A stretch of DNA of 64,000 bases from Archangium sp. (GTDB taxonomy: Bacteria; Myxococcota; Myxococcia; Myxococcales; Myxococcaceae), in contig JAUXRX010000046.1 of NCBI GenBank assembly GCA_030681645.1, positions 62,001 to 126,000 on the forward strand. Reading direction: 5' to 3'. A model generated the notes under the pieces. The model worked only from the letters and a program-made list of their open reading frames with translations. It was not told the origin of the DNA and did no database searches. A program made the position numbers and the translations under genes. This document shows positions 51,418-62,174 of this stretch, in pieces. The stretch's first letter is position 1. Every line of letters starts with the position of its first letter.

Positions 51418-51620
51418 AGAACGCGGGCCAAACGGGCGCGGTGAATGACACGCGCGCGCCCACACGGGTGGTGCGGCGCCCGGCGCGCAGCGCGGGCGGC
51501 TGGAAGTAGCAGGCGTGCTCACCCACGAAGAGATCGCGCGTGGTGCCTTCCTCGCGCCCGATGAGGTACTCGCCCCCGGCCCCACTGCACTCGCCCGTGG
51601 CGCGGAAGCGCACCAGCGCC
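51418..51620 (-). pseudogene. Truncated gene fragment (minus strand)
   Basis: On the minus strand, 51620-51418 encodes LVRFRATGECSGAGGEYLIG, FVGEHACYFQPPALR and RTTRVGARVSFTAP, which looks like a real small domain. It runs directly into the deacetylase gene without stop or start signals that fit. I interpret it as a remnant. The original family was not identified. Confidence 0.35.
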
Positions 51621-51639
51621 AGGCCCTCGAAGCGCAGCG

Positions 51640-51898
51640 CCGGTCGAGCTGCGCTTCGACTGGTCCATCGACAACGTCGCGGCGGCTGAGAAGGTGGTGC
51701 TCGACCCCTTCGGCGTCATGCCGGCTGGTGCGACCTCTCACGAGGCGATGCTCGCCAGCGCCACCACCGCGATGCTGCGCGTCTACGCGGCGTGGTTTGC
51801 GGAGGCCTAAAGACGAACTGACCGTCAAGTACGCGCTCAGTCCGGACGACTTCTATGCGGCGTTGGCCGAGCAGCTCGCCAGCCTCCCGCGCAAGTGA
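51640..51898 (+). pseudogene. Frameshifted gene remnant
   Basis: The first frame encodes VELRFDWSIDNVAAAEKVV, DPFGVMPAGAT and AMLRVYAAWFAEA, ending at a stop at 51810. In the next frame it continues KDELTVKYALSPDDFYAALA to a stop at 51898. The join is consistent with one lost or gained base. Neither piece has a start codon with a ribosome site. It seems to be the decayed end of a gene of unknown function. Confidence 0.5.
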
Positions 51899-52028
51899 AG
51901 GGCTCTCTCCATGTGCCCGTCATCGAGCAGCGCACCGCCGTCGATGACGCTGACGAGGAGCCGGGACGGGGTCGGCGCGCAGCCTTCGGCGGTGCATGCC
52001 TCGCGGGCCCCCGCTCGGAGGGAACACC

Positions 52029-52370
52029 ATGTCCTATCGTATCCAGGCCGGAGACACGCTCTCGGCCATCGCGCGGCGCCTCAACGTCAGCGTCGATGGG
52101 CTCGTCAAGGCGAACCCGGCGATCCTGAACCCGAACAGCATCCGCGCCGGAGCGGAGCTGATCATCCCCGGGAAGCAGGATGATTACGTCGCCACGGCGC
52201 CGAAGCCTCCTCCGGTCCCGCAGGGCAACCTGCAACGCGGCATGACGGGCACCGAGGTCCAGGACCTGCAAACCGACCTCGTCAAGCTGGGCTTCATGAC
52301 GCAGGCACAAGTGAACACCGGCCCGGGCATCTTGGGCCGAAGAGCGCCGGTGTGCGGTGTGTTCCGGTGA
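52029..52370 (+). CDS. LysM and peptidoglycan-binding protein, truncated
   Basis: The protein has 113 residues. LysM at 1-47 (YRIQAGDTLSAIARRLNVS) and a PG-binding-1 domain start (LQRGMTGTEVQDLQTDLVKLG) are clear. After NTGPGI the expected FGPxTxxAVxxFQ is lost: the sequence goes LGRRAPVCGVFR and stops, whereas the next frame reads GPKSAGVRCVP. A frameshift has probably cut the domain. It lies among other decayed pieces. Confidence 0.7.
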   Translation: MSYRIQAGDTLSAIARRLNVSVDGLVKANPAILNPNSIRAGAELIIPGKQDDYVATAPKPPPVPQGNLQRGMTGTEVQDLQTDLVKLGFMTQAQVNTGPGILGRRAPVCGVFR

Positions 52371-52381
52371 GGTGAGAGGGT

Positions 52382-54130
52382 TCAGGCAGGCGGCGCGGGC
52401 GCGAGCAACGCGCTCAACGCAGCGCGGAGCTTGCCCGGCAGCACCGGCTTGAACAGCACCGGGTGACCGCTGTGCTTCATCTCGCGCAGCCGCTCGGGTG
52501 AGGTGTCGCCGGTGACGAGGAGCGCCGGCAGCCGCGCGCCCAGGTGCTGCTCGAGTTGTTCGATAGCATTCACCCCGGTGACGTTCTCAGGCAGGCGGTA
52601 GTCACACACCACCGCGTCAGGGGCCCGCTGGCCCTCGAGCAGCGAGCGGGCCTCGGCGAGCGAGCCGGCGCACAGCGCCTGACAGCTCCAGCTCTCGAGC
52701 AGGGCGCTCATCCCGTCGCGCACGTCGCGCTCGTCGTCGAGCACCAGCACCTTGCGGCCCGCCAGCCCAGACACCTGCACCGGGCGCGGGGCCTGACGCT
52801 CCACCACGCGCGCCGGCTCACCCCGGGGTAGCTCGACGATGAACTCGGTACCCACCGCGCGCGTGGGTTGCGAGACCAGCGTCACCCGTGCCCCCAGCGT
52901 GCGGCAGATGCCGCGCACGATGCTCAGGCCCAGCCCCAGGCCCTGCTCGCGATCGCGCTCAGGGTTGCCGACCTGGAAGAACTCCTCGAACACGGTCTCC
53001 TGCGCCGCGACGGGTATGCCCACGCCGGTGTCGGAGACCGAGATGGCCACCCGGTGTTCTCCCATGAGGCGCGCCTCCACCACGATGCGGCCCGTCCGGG
53101 TGTAGCGGACGGCGTTCGAGAGCAGGTTTCTGAGCACGCGGCCCAGCAGCTCGAGGTCGGTCTCCACCAGCAGCGGGGTGGGCTTGAACTCGAGCGCCAG
53201 GCCCTTGCGCTCAGTCACCTCGGCCAGCTCGGCCTCGAGCTCGTGAAAGACCACCGCGAGGTGGAAGTGGCTCAGGGTGGGGCGCAGCGCGCCCGCGTCG
53301 ATGCGTGAGAGATCGAGCAGCGCGTTGAGCAGCCCCGCCAGGGCGTGGCTCGAGGCGTCGATGCGCTGAAGGAAGGTGCGCTGGAGCGGGTCGGTCACCC
53401 GGGCGTCGAGCAGCTCGACGAAGAGACTCAAGGCGTGCAGCGGCTGGCGCAGGTCGTGGCTGGCCGCAGCGAGGAATCGGGCCTTCGAGCGGTAGGCCTC
53501 CTCGACCCGCTCCTTTTCCACCCGCAGGTTTTCGGCGAGATCTTCGCTGCGAAACCGCAGCTCGGCGGCGCGCACCATCACCCGGTCGAGGCGCACGGCC
53601 ACCAGCACGCTCATGCCCAGATAGGCGAGCAGCCCCACCCCCATCACCACGTTGACCCGGGTGCCGTCGGCGATCATCACTGCGGCCTGCGGGAGCGCAG
53701 TGATGGCCGTGATGCGCAGGAAGCCGTAGTTCGCAGAGAACGCCACCAGGCACACCACCGCCATACCGGAGAAGAAGCCGAGGCGAAGCTGGGTCGATTG
53801 CGGGTCGGCCGGGTCGAAGAAAGCCACCCCGGCCACGCCCCACATGATGCACGAGAGGGTGAACGTCGTGTCCCACCAGCGCCACCAGGCCTCGGGCGCG
53901 GTGCGCTGGTGCCAGCGCGCCCACGCGTCGCGAAGCAGGTACGGCAGCAGCACGAGCACGTGGATTGCCGCCCAGGTCAGCAGGGCCCGACCGGCGTGAT
54001 GGCCCCACTCGAAGCTGACGAAGACGGTGATGGCCAGCGCCACGCCGGCGAACAGCATGGCCGGGTGCGCCTGCTGGTACAGCGCCTGACGCAGCTCGGC
54101 GCGGGCCCGCTCGGACTCAAGGGCCATCAT
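52382..54130 (-). CDS. Hybrid sensor histidine kinase with C-terminal receiver
   Basis: The protein has 582 residues. Six or so hydrophobic segments cover 25-185. HisKA carries the His in LAAASHDLRQPLHAL, HATPase shows NLLSNAVRYT, DTGVGIPVA and GLGLGLSI, and a receiver (VLVLDDERDV, VVCDYRLP) occupies the C-terminus from about 455. It overlaps the NarL-type regulator by 14 bases, so they form a phosphorelay pair. Confidence 0.85.
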   Translation of the reverse strand: MMALESERARAELRQALYQQAHPAMLFAGVALAITVFVSFEWGHHAGRALLTWAAIHVLVLLPYLLRDAWARWHQRTAPEAWWRWWDTTFTLSCIMWGVAGVAFFDPADPQSTQLRLGFFSGMAVVCLVAFSANYGFLRITAITALPQAAVMIADGTRVNVVMGVGLLAYLGMSVLVAVRLDRVMVRAAELRFRSEDLAENLRVEKERVEEAYRSKARFLAAASHDLRQPLHALSLFVELLDARVTDPLQRTFLQRIDASSHALAGLLNALLDLSRIDAGALRPTLSHFHLAVVFHELEAELAEVTERKGLALEFKPTPLLVETDLELLGRVLRNLLSNAVRYTRTGRIVVEARLMGEHRVAISVSDTGVGIPVAAQETVFEEFFQVGNPERDREQGLGLGLSIVRGICRTLGARVTLVSQPTRAVGTEFIVELPRGEPARVVERQAPRPVQVSGLAGRKVLVLDDERDVRDGMSALLESWSCQALCAGSLAEARSLLEGQRAPDAVVCDYRLPENVTGVNAIEQLEQHLGARLPALLVTGDTSPERLREMKHSGHPVLFKPVLPGKLRAALSALLAPAPPA

Positions 54131-54764
54131 GGAGGAGCCCCAGCTCCTGGGCGCGCCGCAGCGCGGTGGTCCGGCTGCTCACGCCGAGCACCCGATAGAT
54201 GGTGGCCAGGTGCACCTTGACCGTGTTCTCCGACAGCTCGAGCGCGGTGGCGATGTCGCGGTTCGAGAGGCCGCGGGAGAGCAGGTGCACCACCTCGAGC
54301 TGACGGGCGGTCAGCGCGTTGGTCGGGCTCTCCGCGGGCTCCCGGTCGGGAAAGACGAGCTCACCTTCCATCACCCGGCGCAGGGCCGCCAACAGCGCGT
54401 GCCCCGGCGTCGACTTGAACACGTAGCCCTGGGCCCCCAGCGCGGCAGCGCGATCGATCTCGAAGCGGCTCTCTGTGGCAGAGATGACCACCGCGGGCAC
54501 CTGGGGTTGCAGCCGGCGCCCGGCGGCGAGCACGTCGAAGGGCTTCGCGTCGGGAAGCGCCAGGTCGATCAACAGCAGGTCGAGATCGTCGTGCTGTTCC
54601 AGCGCGACCAGGGCCGAGCGGGCGTCGGAGGCCTCGAGCACACTCACGTCCGTCGCCAGCGAAGCCAGCACGTGCACCAGGCCCTCCCGGAACAGAGGGT
54701 GATCGTCGACGAGGAGGATCTTCAACTCGGCGGTCTCCGCGTCAGGGGGCCGTAGCCATACCAC
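54117..54764 (-). CDS. NarL-type response regulator
   Basis: The protein has 215 residues from a GTG at 54764. Receiver (LLVDDHPLFREGL, phospho-Asp in LLLIDLALPD) and LuxR HTH (LTARQLEVVHLLSRGLSNRD, ENTVKVHLATIYRVLG) are complete. It is immediately upstream of the hybrid kinase (14-base overlap) and is likely its partner. Confidence 0.9.
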   Translation of the reverse strand: MVWLRPPDAETAELKILLVDDHPLFREGLVHVLASLATDVSVLEASDARSALVALEQHDDLDLLLIDLALPDAKPFDVLAAGRRLQPQVPAVVISATESRFEIDRAAALGAQGYVFKSTPGHALLAALRRVMEGELVFPDREPAESPTNALTARQLEVVHLLSRGLSNRDIATALELSENTVKVHLATIYRVLGVSSRTTALRRAQELGLLHDGP

Positions 54765-54782
54765 ACCGGGGTGCCGGGCCGT

Positions 54783-55808
<1,026 letters not shown>

Positions 55809-55975
55809 ACCCGCTGACTACTGGCCGGTACGCTCGCCGTGAATACCTCGAAAGTACTACGCGGCTGCCGGCAGTTGATGGCCCGAGCCGACAATCTGCA
55901 GGCCGTGCTCGACAGCCGCGCAGCCCGGCGCGCTGCGGCAAGGGGCTCGGCACGCCTCATGAAGTGGCGGGGCGC

Positions 55976-58267
55976 ATGCTCAACAGAACACTGGTGTCGA
56001 TGCTGCTGGTCCTCGCGGCTTGCGGTCAGGAAGCAGAACTTTCCCCCGCGGCCCCCTTCACCCCACAGCCGCTCACCTTCGCGGGACGGACGTCGAACCT
56101 GGAGCTCTTCGCCACCGTCGTCTCGGGCCCCGACGGCGTCGAGGCCTACCTCTGCGACGGCGAGAAGGACTTCTGGTTTCGCGGCTCGCCCACCACCCCG
56201 CTCTTCGAGCTCACCAACGACGAGGGCGCGACGTTGGTGCTGTCCCTCGAGGAGACGCGGGTGGTGGGGCGCCTGGTCGAAGGTGACGAGGTGGTGACGC
56301 CCTTCGAGTTGCCCACCGTCGAGGGCGAGGTGCTCTTCCGCGCAGAGACGGGTGCGGGCGCCGAGCGCGTGCTGGGCGGGTGGATCCGCCTGCCCGACGG
56401 CGAACAGCGGGGCGCGGTGCGTGTTGGCGGCACCACCTTCGGCAGCAGCTTGAACCCGGCGCTCCAGGCAGCGTGCGTCGGCTGCGCGGGGCTCGGCCTC
56501 ATCCCGGCGCCCTACACGCCCTCGGCGGTGCAGCGCCGGCCCAACCAGCTGCAGCGCTTCACCATCATCGGCCTGGGGGACTCGATGATGTCGGGTGAGG
56601 GCGCGCCCATGACCGAGGGCAACCTCGAGAACTTCGGCCGCGACGGCACGCAGGAGGAGTGGAGCGACGGTCTGCCCCGGGCCACCCGCAGCCTCGTGCT
56701 CCCCGCGCCCTTCACGGCGGCCTACCTCGCCGCGAACTCCGCCCGGTGTCACCACGGGGCCTCGGGCCTCGACGTGGCGGTGATCGACCTGCAGCGCCGC
56801 TGGCCGCGGGTGGACTTCGTGGGCCAGAACTTCGCCTGTTCCGGCGCGCAGACCACCACGGTGGTCAGCCCTGCCCTCCCCAACGGGCTGTTCTACAGTG
56901 GGCCCGGTGGCTGCGGAGAGCTCACCGGCGCGGCGCGGGCCGACTGCCTCGCTCAGACGGACGACCTCGCCACCGAGGGGCCGGAGCAGCTGCGCATGAT
57001 GAGCACCTTCCTCGCCGCCAATCAGCTCACCGCCGACGCGGTGGCCATCTCGGTGGGCGCGAATGATCTCGGCTTCGCCAACATCATCGCCGACTGCATC
57101 TCCAGCGATTGTTCGGCCGCCAACAGCGCGTCGCGCCGGCTCTTCGCTACCAACGCAGCCGCGCTCCCGGCCCGCTACGCCACCTTCGCCCGCGTCCTCG
57201 CCAGCACAGGCGTGTTGCCGAACAACACCTATCTCTCGCAGTACCCCAACCCGCTGCGCCGCACCGCGAACGACCTCTGCGCGGGCCTCGACTTCGACGA
57301 CGCGCTGCTGCGGACCATCTCAGACGAGGAGGCGGCCTTCGCCACCCAGACGCACGGGACGATCAACAGGCTCGTGGCGGAAGGCGCGGCGGCAGCAAGG
57401 TGGCACCTGGTGAGCAGCCACGTCGGCACCGAGGCGGGCCATGGCCTGTGTGCGACCGTGCCGTGGTTCAACGACACCACCACCGCGCTGCGCACTCAGG
57501 GCGCGGACCTGACGGATCAGACCTTCGGGCTCGTCCACACCAGCGCGGGCATGGTGCACCCCAACCAGCAGGGCCAGCGCGACATGTACTCGCCTGCGTG
57601 GCACGCGGCGCTCGAGGAGACGCTGCGCGAGCGCTTCACGCCCCGCACCCCCACGGGGCTGCGGGTGACCCGCATGGAAACGGCGGGCAACCTGATCACC
57701 GTGACCCTGGTGTGGAACGACGTGAACACCATCGAGACGCAGAGCGACCTGAGCGGGGAAGGCGACCTCGCCACGCCCACCACCGTGTCGGCCGACGCCG
57801 ACGGCACCACGGTCACCGTGGCGCTGCGCAAGCCGTCCACGGGCACGCCGAAGGCCAGCTTTACCCTCACCGCCTGCTTCGACGGACCGACGATGTTGTG
57901 CTCGGCGCCGACGCAGCGCCTCGAGGTGGAGGCGGTCAAGCCCTCGCTCCGCCCCAGCAGCCTCTCGGCGACGGTCTCGCTCAACCCGCTGCAGCCGGGC
58001 ATCAGGTTGACGTGGAGCGACAGGGTGCCCTCGAAGATCTTCAGCACCCTCGAGCTCGATCGCCGCGGGGTGGTGAGCCGCGAGGCCGTGGAGGGGCAGA
58101 CCCGCCTGCTGGCCCCCACCGACGGCCTCACCCGCTTCCGCGTGGCCACCTGCAACACGCTGGGGTGCTCGCCGGTCAGCCCGTGGCACGACTTCCAGCG
58201 GCCGACCCAGAGCCTGCCGCCACCCTGCGTGCCGCCGCAGCAGTCGCGGCTCGATGGGTGTCGCTGA
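55976..58267 (+). CDS. SGNH-hydrolase lipoprotein
   Basis: The protein has 763 residues from the ATG at 55976 (GTG at 55964 possible). The lipobox is LVLAACG. An N-terminal beta domain precedes the SGNH core: GLGDSMMSGEG (Ser), SVGANDLGF (Gly, Asn), and GMVHPNQQG (His). The C-terminal region has two beta-sandwich (FN3-like) segments. It is probably a surface lipase or esterase. Its promoter lies in the 167 bases after the sigma-54 activator's start. Confidence 0.8.
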   Translation: MLNRTLVSMLLVLAACGQEAELSPAAPFTPQPLTFAGRTSNLELFATVVSGPDGVEAYLCDGEKDFWFRGSPTTPLFELTNDEGATLVLSLEETRVVGRLVEGDEVVTPFELPTVEGEVLFRAETGAGAERVLGGWIRLPDGEQRGAVRVGGTTFGSSLNPALQAACVGCAGLGLIPAPYTPSAVQRRPNQLQRFTIIGLGDSMMSGEGAPMTEGNLENFGRDGTQEEWSDGLPRATRSLVLPAPFTAAYLAANSARCHHGASGLDVAVIDLQRRWPRVDFVGQNFACSGAQTTTVVSPALPNGLFYSGPGGCGELTGAARADCLAQTDDLATEGPEQLRMMSTFLAANQLTADAVAISVGANDLGFANIIADCISSDCSAANSASRRLFATNAAALPARYATFARVLASTGVLPNNTYLSQYPNPLRRTANDLCAGLDFDDALLRTISDEEAAFATQTHGTINRLVAEGAAAARWHLVSSHVGTEAGHGLCATVPWFNDTTTALRTQGADLTDQTFGLVHTSAGMVHPNQQGQRDMYSPAWHAALEETLRERFTPRTPTGLRVTRMETAGNLITVTLVWNDVNTIETQSDLSGEGDLATPTTVSADADGTTVTVALRKPSTGTPKASFTLTACFDGPTMLCSAPTQRLEVEAVKPSLRPSSLSATVSLNPLQPGIRLTWSDRVPSKIFSTLELDRRGVVSREAVEGQTRLLAPTDGLTRFRVATCNTLGCSPVSPWHDFQRPTQSLPPPCVPPQQSRLDGCR

Positions 58268-58538
58268 AGTGCCGGCGAGGCAATTGTCAATCGCGTCCGC
58301 CAGTTCCTCCCTGCACTGGGCGTCATCCCTCGGTTCGGCACAACTACCCGTGGCGAGAGCGGCGCACTGGCACTTGCTGGTGTCGCAAGGCCCATTCCGC
58401 CCAACTGAAGCCGGCAGGTGCAATCGACCATGCCGATCTCGTCGGTGATGGGGGCGCCGCGCACCTTTGAGCATTCATGCACGACCGCGCCGCCACGTCA
58501 GCAGTGGCATGCGGACAACCCCGCCTCCTCAGGGCCCG

Positions 58539-58575
58539 GGCATCAGGAAGGCGGGTTCTTTGTCCCATGCTTCTT
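58539..58575 (+). repeat. Direct repeat upstream of kinase, copy 1
   Basis: This 37-base sequence, starting GGCATCAGGAAGGCGGGTTC, recurs at 58681-58717 with about eight mismatches. Both copies end in ATGCTTC. The interval holds no convincing gene. They may be duplicated promoter or leader pieces. The rest of 58268-58798 shows nothing coding that I can support. Confidence 0.6.
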
Positions 58576-58680
58576 GACCCTGAGGCCGGAGGCACGTGGC
58601 GAACACCGCGCTCGAGACCGCTGAGAACCGCCGCGAGCTGCGCCCTCACGCCCTTGCCCTCAGGTCGGCGACGCTGACCA

Positions 58681-58717
58681 GGCACCAAGAAGGCGGATTG
58701 TTCGTCCTATGCTTCAT
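58681..58717 (+). repeat. Direct repeat upstream of kinase, copy 2
   Basis: Second copy of the 58539-58575 element. Its ATG (58709) opens the long kinase frame, but the first 30 codons have no protein-like character, so the kinase probably starts later. Confidence 0.6.
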
Positions 58718-58798
58718 TTCCTGCCAACGGCTGTGGGGCAGCAACGGCACGGTGGTGGGGCGCGCCGAGGCGGTGACGATTCACTGTGGTTCGCGCTG

Positions 58799-61471
58799 AT
58801 GGGTTGCCTTGCTACCGTGCGCACCGTGGCGTGCCCGAGCGACCAGGACTGGCAGCGCTTCGTCAGCGGAACGATGTCCGTCGACGACGCTCACGCCGCG
58901 GAGCTGCACGTCCCCGGTTGCCAGCCATGCACCCGCACGCTCGTCGGCGCGCTCAAGAGCGTGTGGGCTTCGGGCCTGGCCAGCGTCGGCGACACCCATG
59001 TCCCCGCCGCCTCGGGCCCGGTAGACCTCACGCTGCTGCCCGATGCGGTGGGGCGCTACGTGCCGGTGCTGGGCGACGACGGAGCGCCCGTCGAGCTCGG
59101 GCGAGGTGGAATCGGACGGGTGCTGTTGATGACGGACGGGCGGCTCGGCCGGGACGTGGCCGTGAAGGTGCTGCTGCCCGACGGCTCGGCGGGCGGCGAC
59201 ACCCGCGAGTCCGCCAGCGGTGCGGCGCGCTTCCTGAGGGAGGCGCGTGTCACCGGCCAGCTGGAGCACCCCGCCATCGTCCCGGTGTACGAGCTCGGGC
59301 AGCGCCCCGATGGGAGCCTCTTCTACGTCATGCGGCAAGTCCGGGGCCGGACGCTCGCGCAGGCCATCGCCGCCGCCCCTTCGCTTTCGGCCCGGCTGGC
59401 GCTGTTGCCGCACCTCCTGGCTGCCTGCCAGGCGCTGGCCTTCGCGCACAGCCGCCGCGTCGTCCACCGGGACCTGAAGCCGCAGAACGTGATGTTCGAC
59501 CGCTACGGTGAGACGTACGTGGTGGACTGGGGCCTGGCACGAGTCCTTGGCCAGGACGAGCCCCCCGCAGCCCGGTCAGGGCCGTCCGCAGACGGCGCTT
59601 CCCCTCAGGTCAGCGTGGTGCGCCTCGCCCCCGACCTCACCGGCGCCGGACAGGGGCTATTGGGCACCCCGGCCTACATGGCGCCGGAGGCGTGGGAAGG
59701 CCGCCTCGACGCGGTAGATGAGCGCAGCGACGTCTGGGGCCTCGGGGCGATCCTCTTCGAGGTGCTGACCGCCACCATTCCCCGCAAGTTCTCCACCACT
59801 CCGGAGGGGCGCTGGCAGCCCGGCCCCGTGCAAGACGTGTTGGCGCTCGAGCCCACCGCGCCGAAGGAACTGGTGGCCATCTGCACCAAGGCCCTCGCAG
59901 AGGAGCCCTCCCACCGGTACGCCACCGCGGAGCAGCTGGCGCATGACCTGGACGCCTGGGTGCACGGACGCGAGGTGCAGGCCTACGCATACGGACCTCT
60001 GGAGCTCCTGCTCCGCTTCGGGCGACGCTACCGTGCGCCGCTGGCCGTGGCCGCGGTGGCGCTGGCGCTGTCGGGGTCGCTGGCGATCCGCTCCTGGATA
60101 CGGGTGCGCGCCGAGCGCACCGACGCGCGGCGGTTGGCCGATGTGATGCTGGTGGACGTGTCCAGGCAGCTCCAGCCGGTGCCGGGCTCGCTGCCGGTGC
60201 TGGAGGCCGTCACCGGCCGCGCCCTCGAGTTCTACGAGCGCGTAGGGCGAGAAGAGGGCCTGTCCTCCGCCGAGCGGGAGCAGCTGGCCATGGCCATCTG
60301 CCGGCTGGCTCAGCTCAACCAGAAGCTGGGGCGCTTCGAGCGCGGGCAGCGCCTCGCCGCCTCCGGCGCGGCCTTCGTCGGCACCCAGGAGGAGACAGGC
60401 CACGAGGAGCCCCTCGCCGCGGCGGCGGTGAGCTGCCGCGTCGCCCTGGGGACGGCCCACTTCACCCAGGGACAGCTCGAGCCCGCCCGCCAGGCCTTCC
60501 TCGACGCGCAGGTGTGGGTTGATCGCGCGAATCCGGCCTTTGATTCCATCGCCTGGCTGAGGGCCGTCTCGCTGCTCGCCTCGAGCCGCTTCGCCGTGGC
60601 CTACCAGGACGGAGACCTCCAGACCGCGCGAGAGTTCGCCTTGCAGGAAGTGGCCGCCGACGAGAAGGTGCGCTCGCGGAGCGGTGGCGACCGGGTGTCT
60701 ACCCTGGCCCTCGCCACGTCGCTCATGAACGCCCAGCTGGCCACGCTGTACGCGCAAGGCCCGGCGCAGGCCGTGGAAGTAGGTCGAAAGGCCCTGACGC
60801 TGCTCGAGGGCCTGCCCGAGCAGGACACCGACGCCCAGCTCCTGGAGCGGCTGAGCGGGGCCCGCGCTCAACAGAACACGGTGCTGCGCTCCGCCGGGCA
60901 GCTGGACGCCGCCGCGGTCGAGCTCGAGCAGGCACGCGGCGTCTATGAGCGGCTCCTCAGGCTCGAGCCCGACCACGTGGCCGCGCTGGGCAACTACGGT
61001 TCCCTGCTGCTTCGCACCGGCGACGTGGAGAAGGCCTACGAGGTGATGAAGCGCGCCGACGCGCTGGGGGTGCGCGCCGAGTACGAGGCGTCCTTCATGG
61101 AGAGCGCGCTGCTCCTGGGGCGCCTCGATGAGGTCCTCGCCCGCAGGGAAGCGCTGGAAAGCTACGGCTCGCACCAGGGGCTGTGGGTGCTGGCCGTCGC
61201 CCTGGCCCTGGATGGCAAGCCGGGCGAAGGTGCGGCGCTGGCACGCCGCGCAGAAACCCAGGAGTTCCGCACGGAGTGGGCCGCCGGCGCGCTTCAGCGC
61301 CTCGCCAGGACGCGGCCCGGGCCCATCGGCGAGGCCGTGCACCGCTTCGCCGAAGAATACGAAGCGGCCTTCTCCAGTGCCGAGGGCGACGAGGACGCGG
61401 AGGGCGTGCTGCGTCGCTTCGCCGACGCCCTGGACGCGCTGGCCTCGGCGGACGGCGGCGCGGCCCACTGA
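58799..61471 (+). CDS. Ser/Thr kinase with TPR-like C-terminus
   Basis: The protein has 890 residues from the ATG at 58799 (a GTG at 58826 is possible). A degenerate zinc finger (CPSDQDW, HVPGCQPC) at 10-45 precedes the kinase: GRGGIGRV at 101, Lys123 in AVKVL, HRDLKPQN 223-230, DWG (not DFG) 243-245, and APE at 295-297. A TM lies at about 412-431. The 450-residue remainder is helical TPR-like. Such kinases sense via the C-terminal part. It has no visible partner gene. Confidence 0.85.
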   Translation: MGCLATVRTVACPSDQDWQRFVSGTMSVDDAHAAELHVPGCQPCTRTLVGALKSVWASGLASVGDTHVPAASGPVDLTLLPDAVGRYVPVLGDDGAPVELGRGGIGRVLLMTDGRLGRDVAVKVLLPDGSAGGDTRESASGAARFLREARVTGQLEHPAIVPVYELGQRPDGSLFYVMRQVRGRTLAQAIAAAPSLSARLALLPHLLAACQALAFAHSRRVVHRDLKPQNVMFDRYGETYVVDWGLARVLGQDEPPAARSGPSADGASPQVSVVRLAPDLTGAGQGLLGTPAYMAPEAWEGRLDAVDERSDVWGLGAILFEVLTATIPRKFSTTPEGRWQPGPVQDVLALEPTAPKELVAICTKALAEEPSHRYATAEQLAHDLDAWVHGREVQAYAYGPLELLLRFGRRYRAPLAVAAVALALSGSLAIRSWIRVRAERTDARRLADVMLVDVSRQLQPVPGSLPVLEAVTGRALEFYERVGREEGLSSAEREQLAMAICRLAQLNQKLGRFERGQRLAASGAAFVGTQEETGHEEPLAAAAVSCRVALGTAHFTQGQLEPARQAFLDAQVWVDRANPAFDSIAWLRAVSLLASSRFAVAYQDGDLQTAREFALQEVAADEKVRSRSGGDRVSTLALATSLMNAQLATLYAQGPAQAVEVGRKALTLLEGLPEQDTDAQLLERLSGARAQQNTVLRSAGQLDAAAVELEQARGVYERLLRLEPDHVAALGNYGSLLLRTGDVEKAYEVMKRADALGVRAEYEASFMESALLLGRLDEVLARREALESYGSHQGLWVLAVALALDGKPGEGAALARRAETQEFRTEWAAGALQRLARTRPGPIGEAVHRFAEEYEAAFSSAEGDEDAEGVLRRFADALDALASADGGAAH

Positions 61472-61477
61472 AAGGAG

Positions 61478-61740
61478 ATCAGGCGGCGTAGACGACGAGG
61501 CCGACCAACGCCCCGAGGATGATGAGGCTTCGCCCCCGACGCGAGGTTCCTGCCCTTCTCGGGCGCCTCGCCGCGGTCGAAGCCTTCCGACGGGGCCGGG
61601 GTGCCAGCCGCGGCCTCTGAGGCCTCGGAGCCGGAGCCTCCTTCGTTGGTGTTCTGAGGCGCGCTGTTCAGCGGTTCAGGCCTGATGATCGCGCCGGCTG
61701 TTTGCTGGGCCGGCGATTTGCAGCGTCGAGGTCGGCCATC
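61478..61740 (-). other. Possible decayed small membrane-protein gene
   Basis: This interval holds no intact gene. On the minus strand one frame ends in GRSLIILGALVGLVVYAA and a stop at 61480, a clear TM tail. The sequence upstream in another frame reads PLNSAPQNTNEGGSGSEASE and PSEGFDRGEAPEKGRNL, a plausible tether. A single frameshift would join them. Confidence is low. Confidence 0.25.
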
Positions 61741-61775
61741 AGCGAGCCGGTTTCTGGCGAGTCACGCTGCGTGAA

Positions 61776-62162
61776 TTACGCCGCGACGTGAAAGGCCGGA
61801 GTCGGCGACCACCGCCATCCCGAGAGAGGGAAGGTGAGCCGGGCGTGGTGCAACACGCCCGACTCGTGCTCCGCGCACCCTTTGGCAAGGACACGAAGCC
61901 CGCCTGGCTCGCCCTCGAGCGATTGACTCAACACGAAGCACCAGCCCTTGACCGGCGGCGTGATGAACACCACCCGCGACCCGATGGCCCCAAACGTTCG
62001 GGCGAACCCGCTCTCCCAGTTGCAGAGGACAGCGCGCTTCACGCCGCCGACCGCCACCAGCGCATCGACTACCTCGGCGGCGCTGCCTGCCCGCACCGCC
62101 AGCCACCAGCACTTGTAGCCGAAGGCGCGCGGCCGGTCCGGGACAGTGCTCACGCCGAACAA
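61776..62162 (-). CDS. Hypothetical protein, probably truncated
   Basis: The protein has about 128 residues from a TTG at 62162. FGVSTVPDRPRAFGYKCWWL resembles the start of a hypothetical family I have seen in other bacteria. It continues VVFITPPVKGWCFVLS before a possibly early stop. It abuts an IS91-type remnant, so the gene may have been cut and shortened. Function unknown. Confidence 0.4.
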   Translation of the reverse strand: MFGVSTVPDRPRAFGYKCWWLAVRAGSAAEVVDALVAVGGVKRAVLCNWESGFARTFGAIGSRVVFITPPVKGWCFVLSQSLEGEPGGLRVLAKGCAEHESGVLHHARLTFPLSGWRWSPTPAFHVAA

Positions 62163-62174
62163 CGTGAATGGTCC

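Noticed and set aside
61788..62170. Long plus-strand open frame upstream of the IS91 remnant
   Set aside because: It has no motif before KKPRRHLDW. The opposite frame at 61776-62162 is more protein-like, so only the last part was kept.
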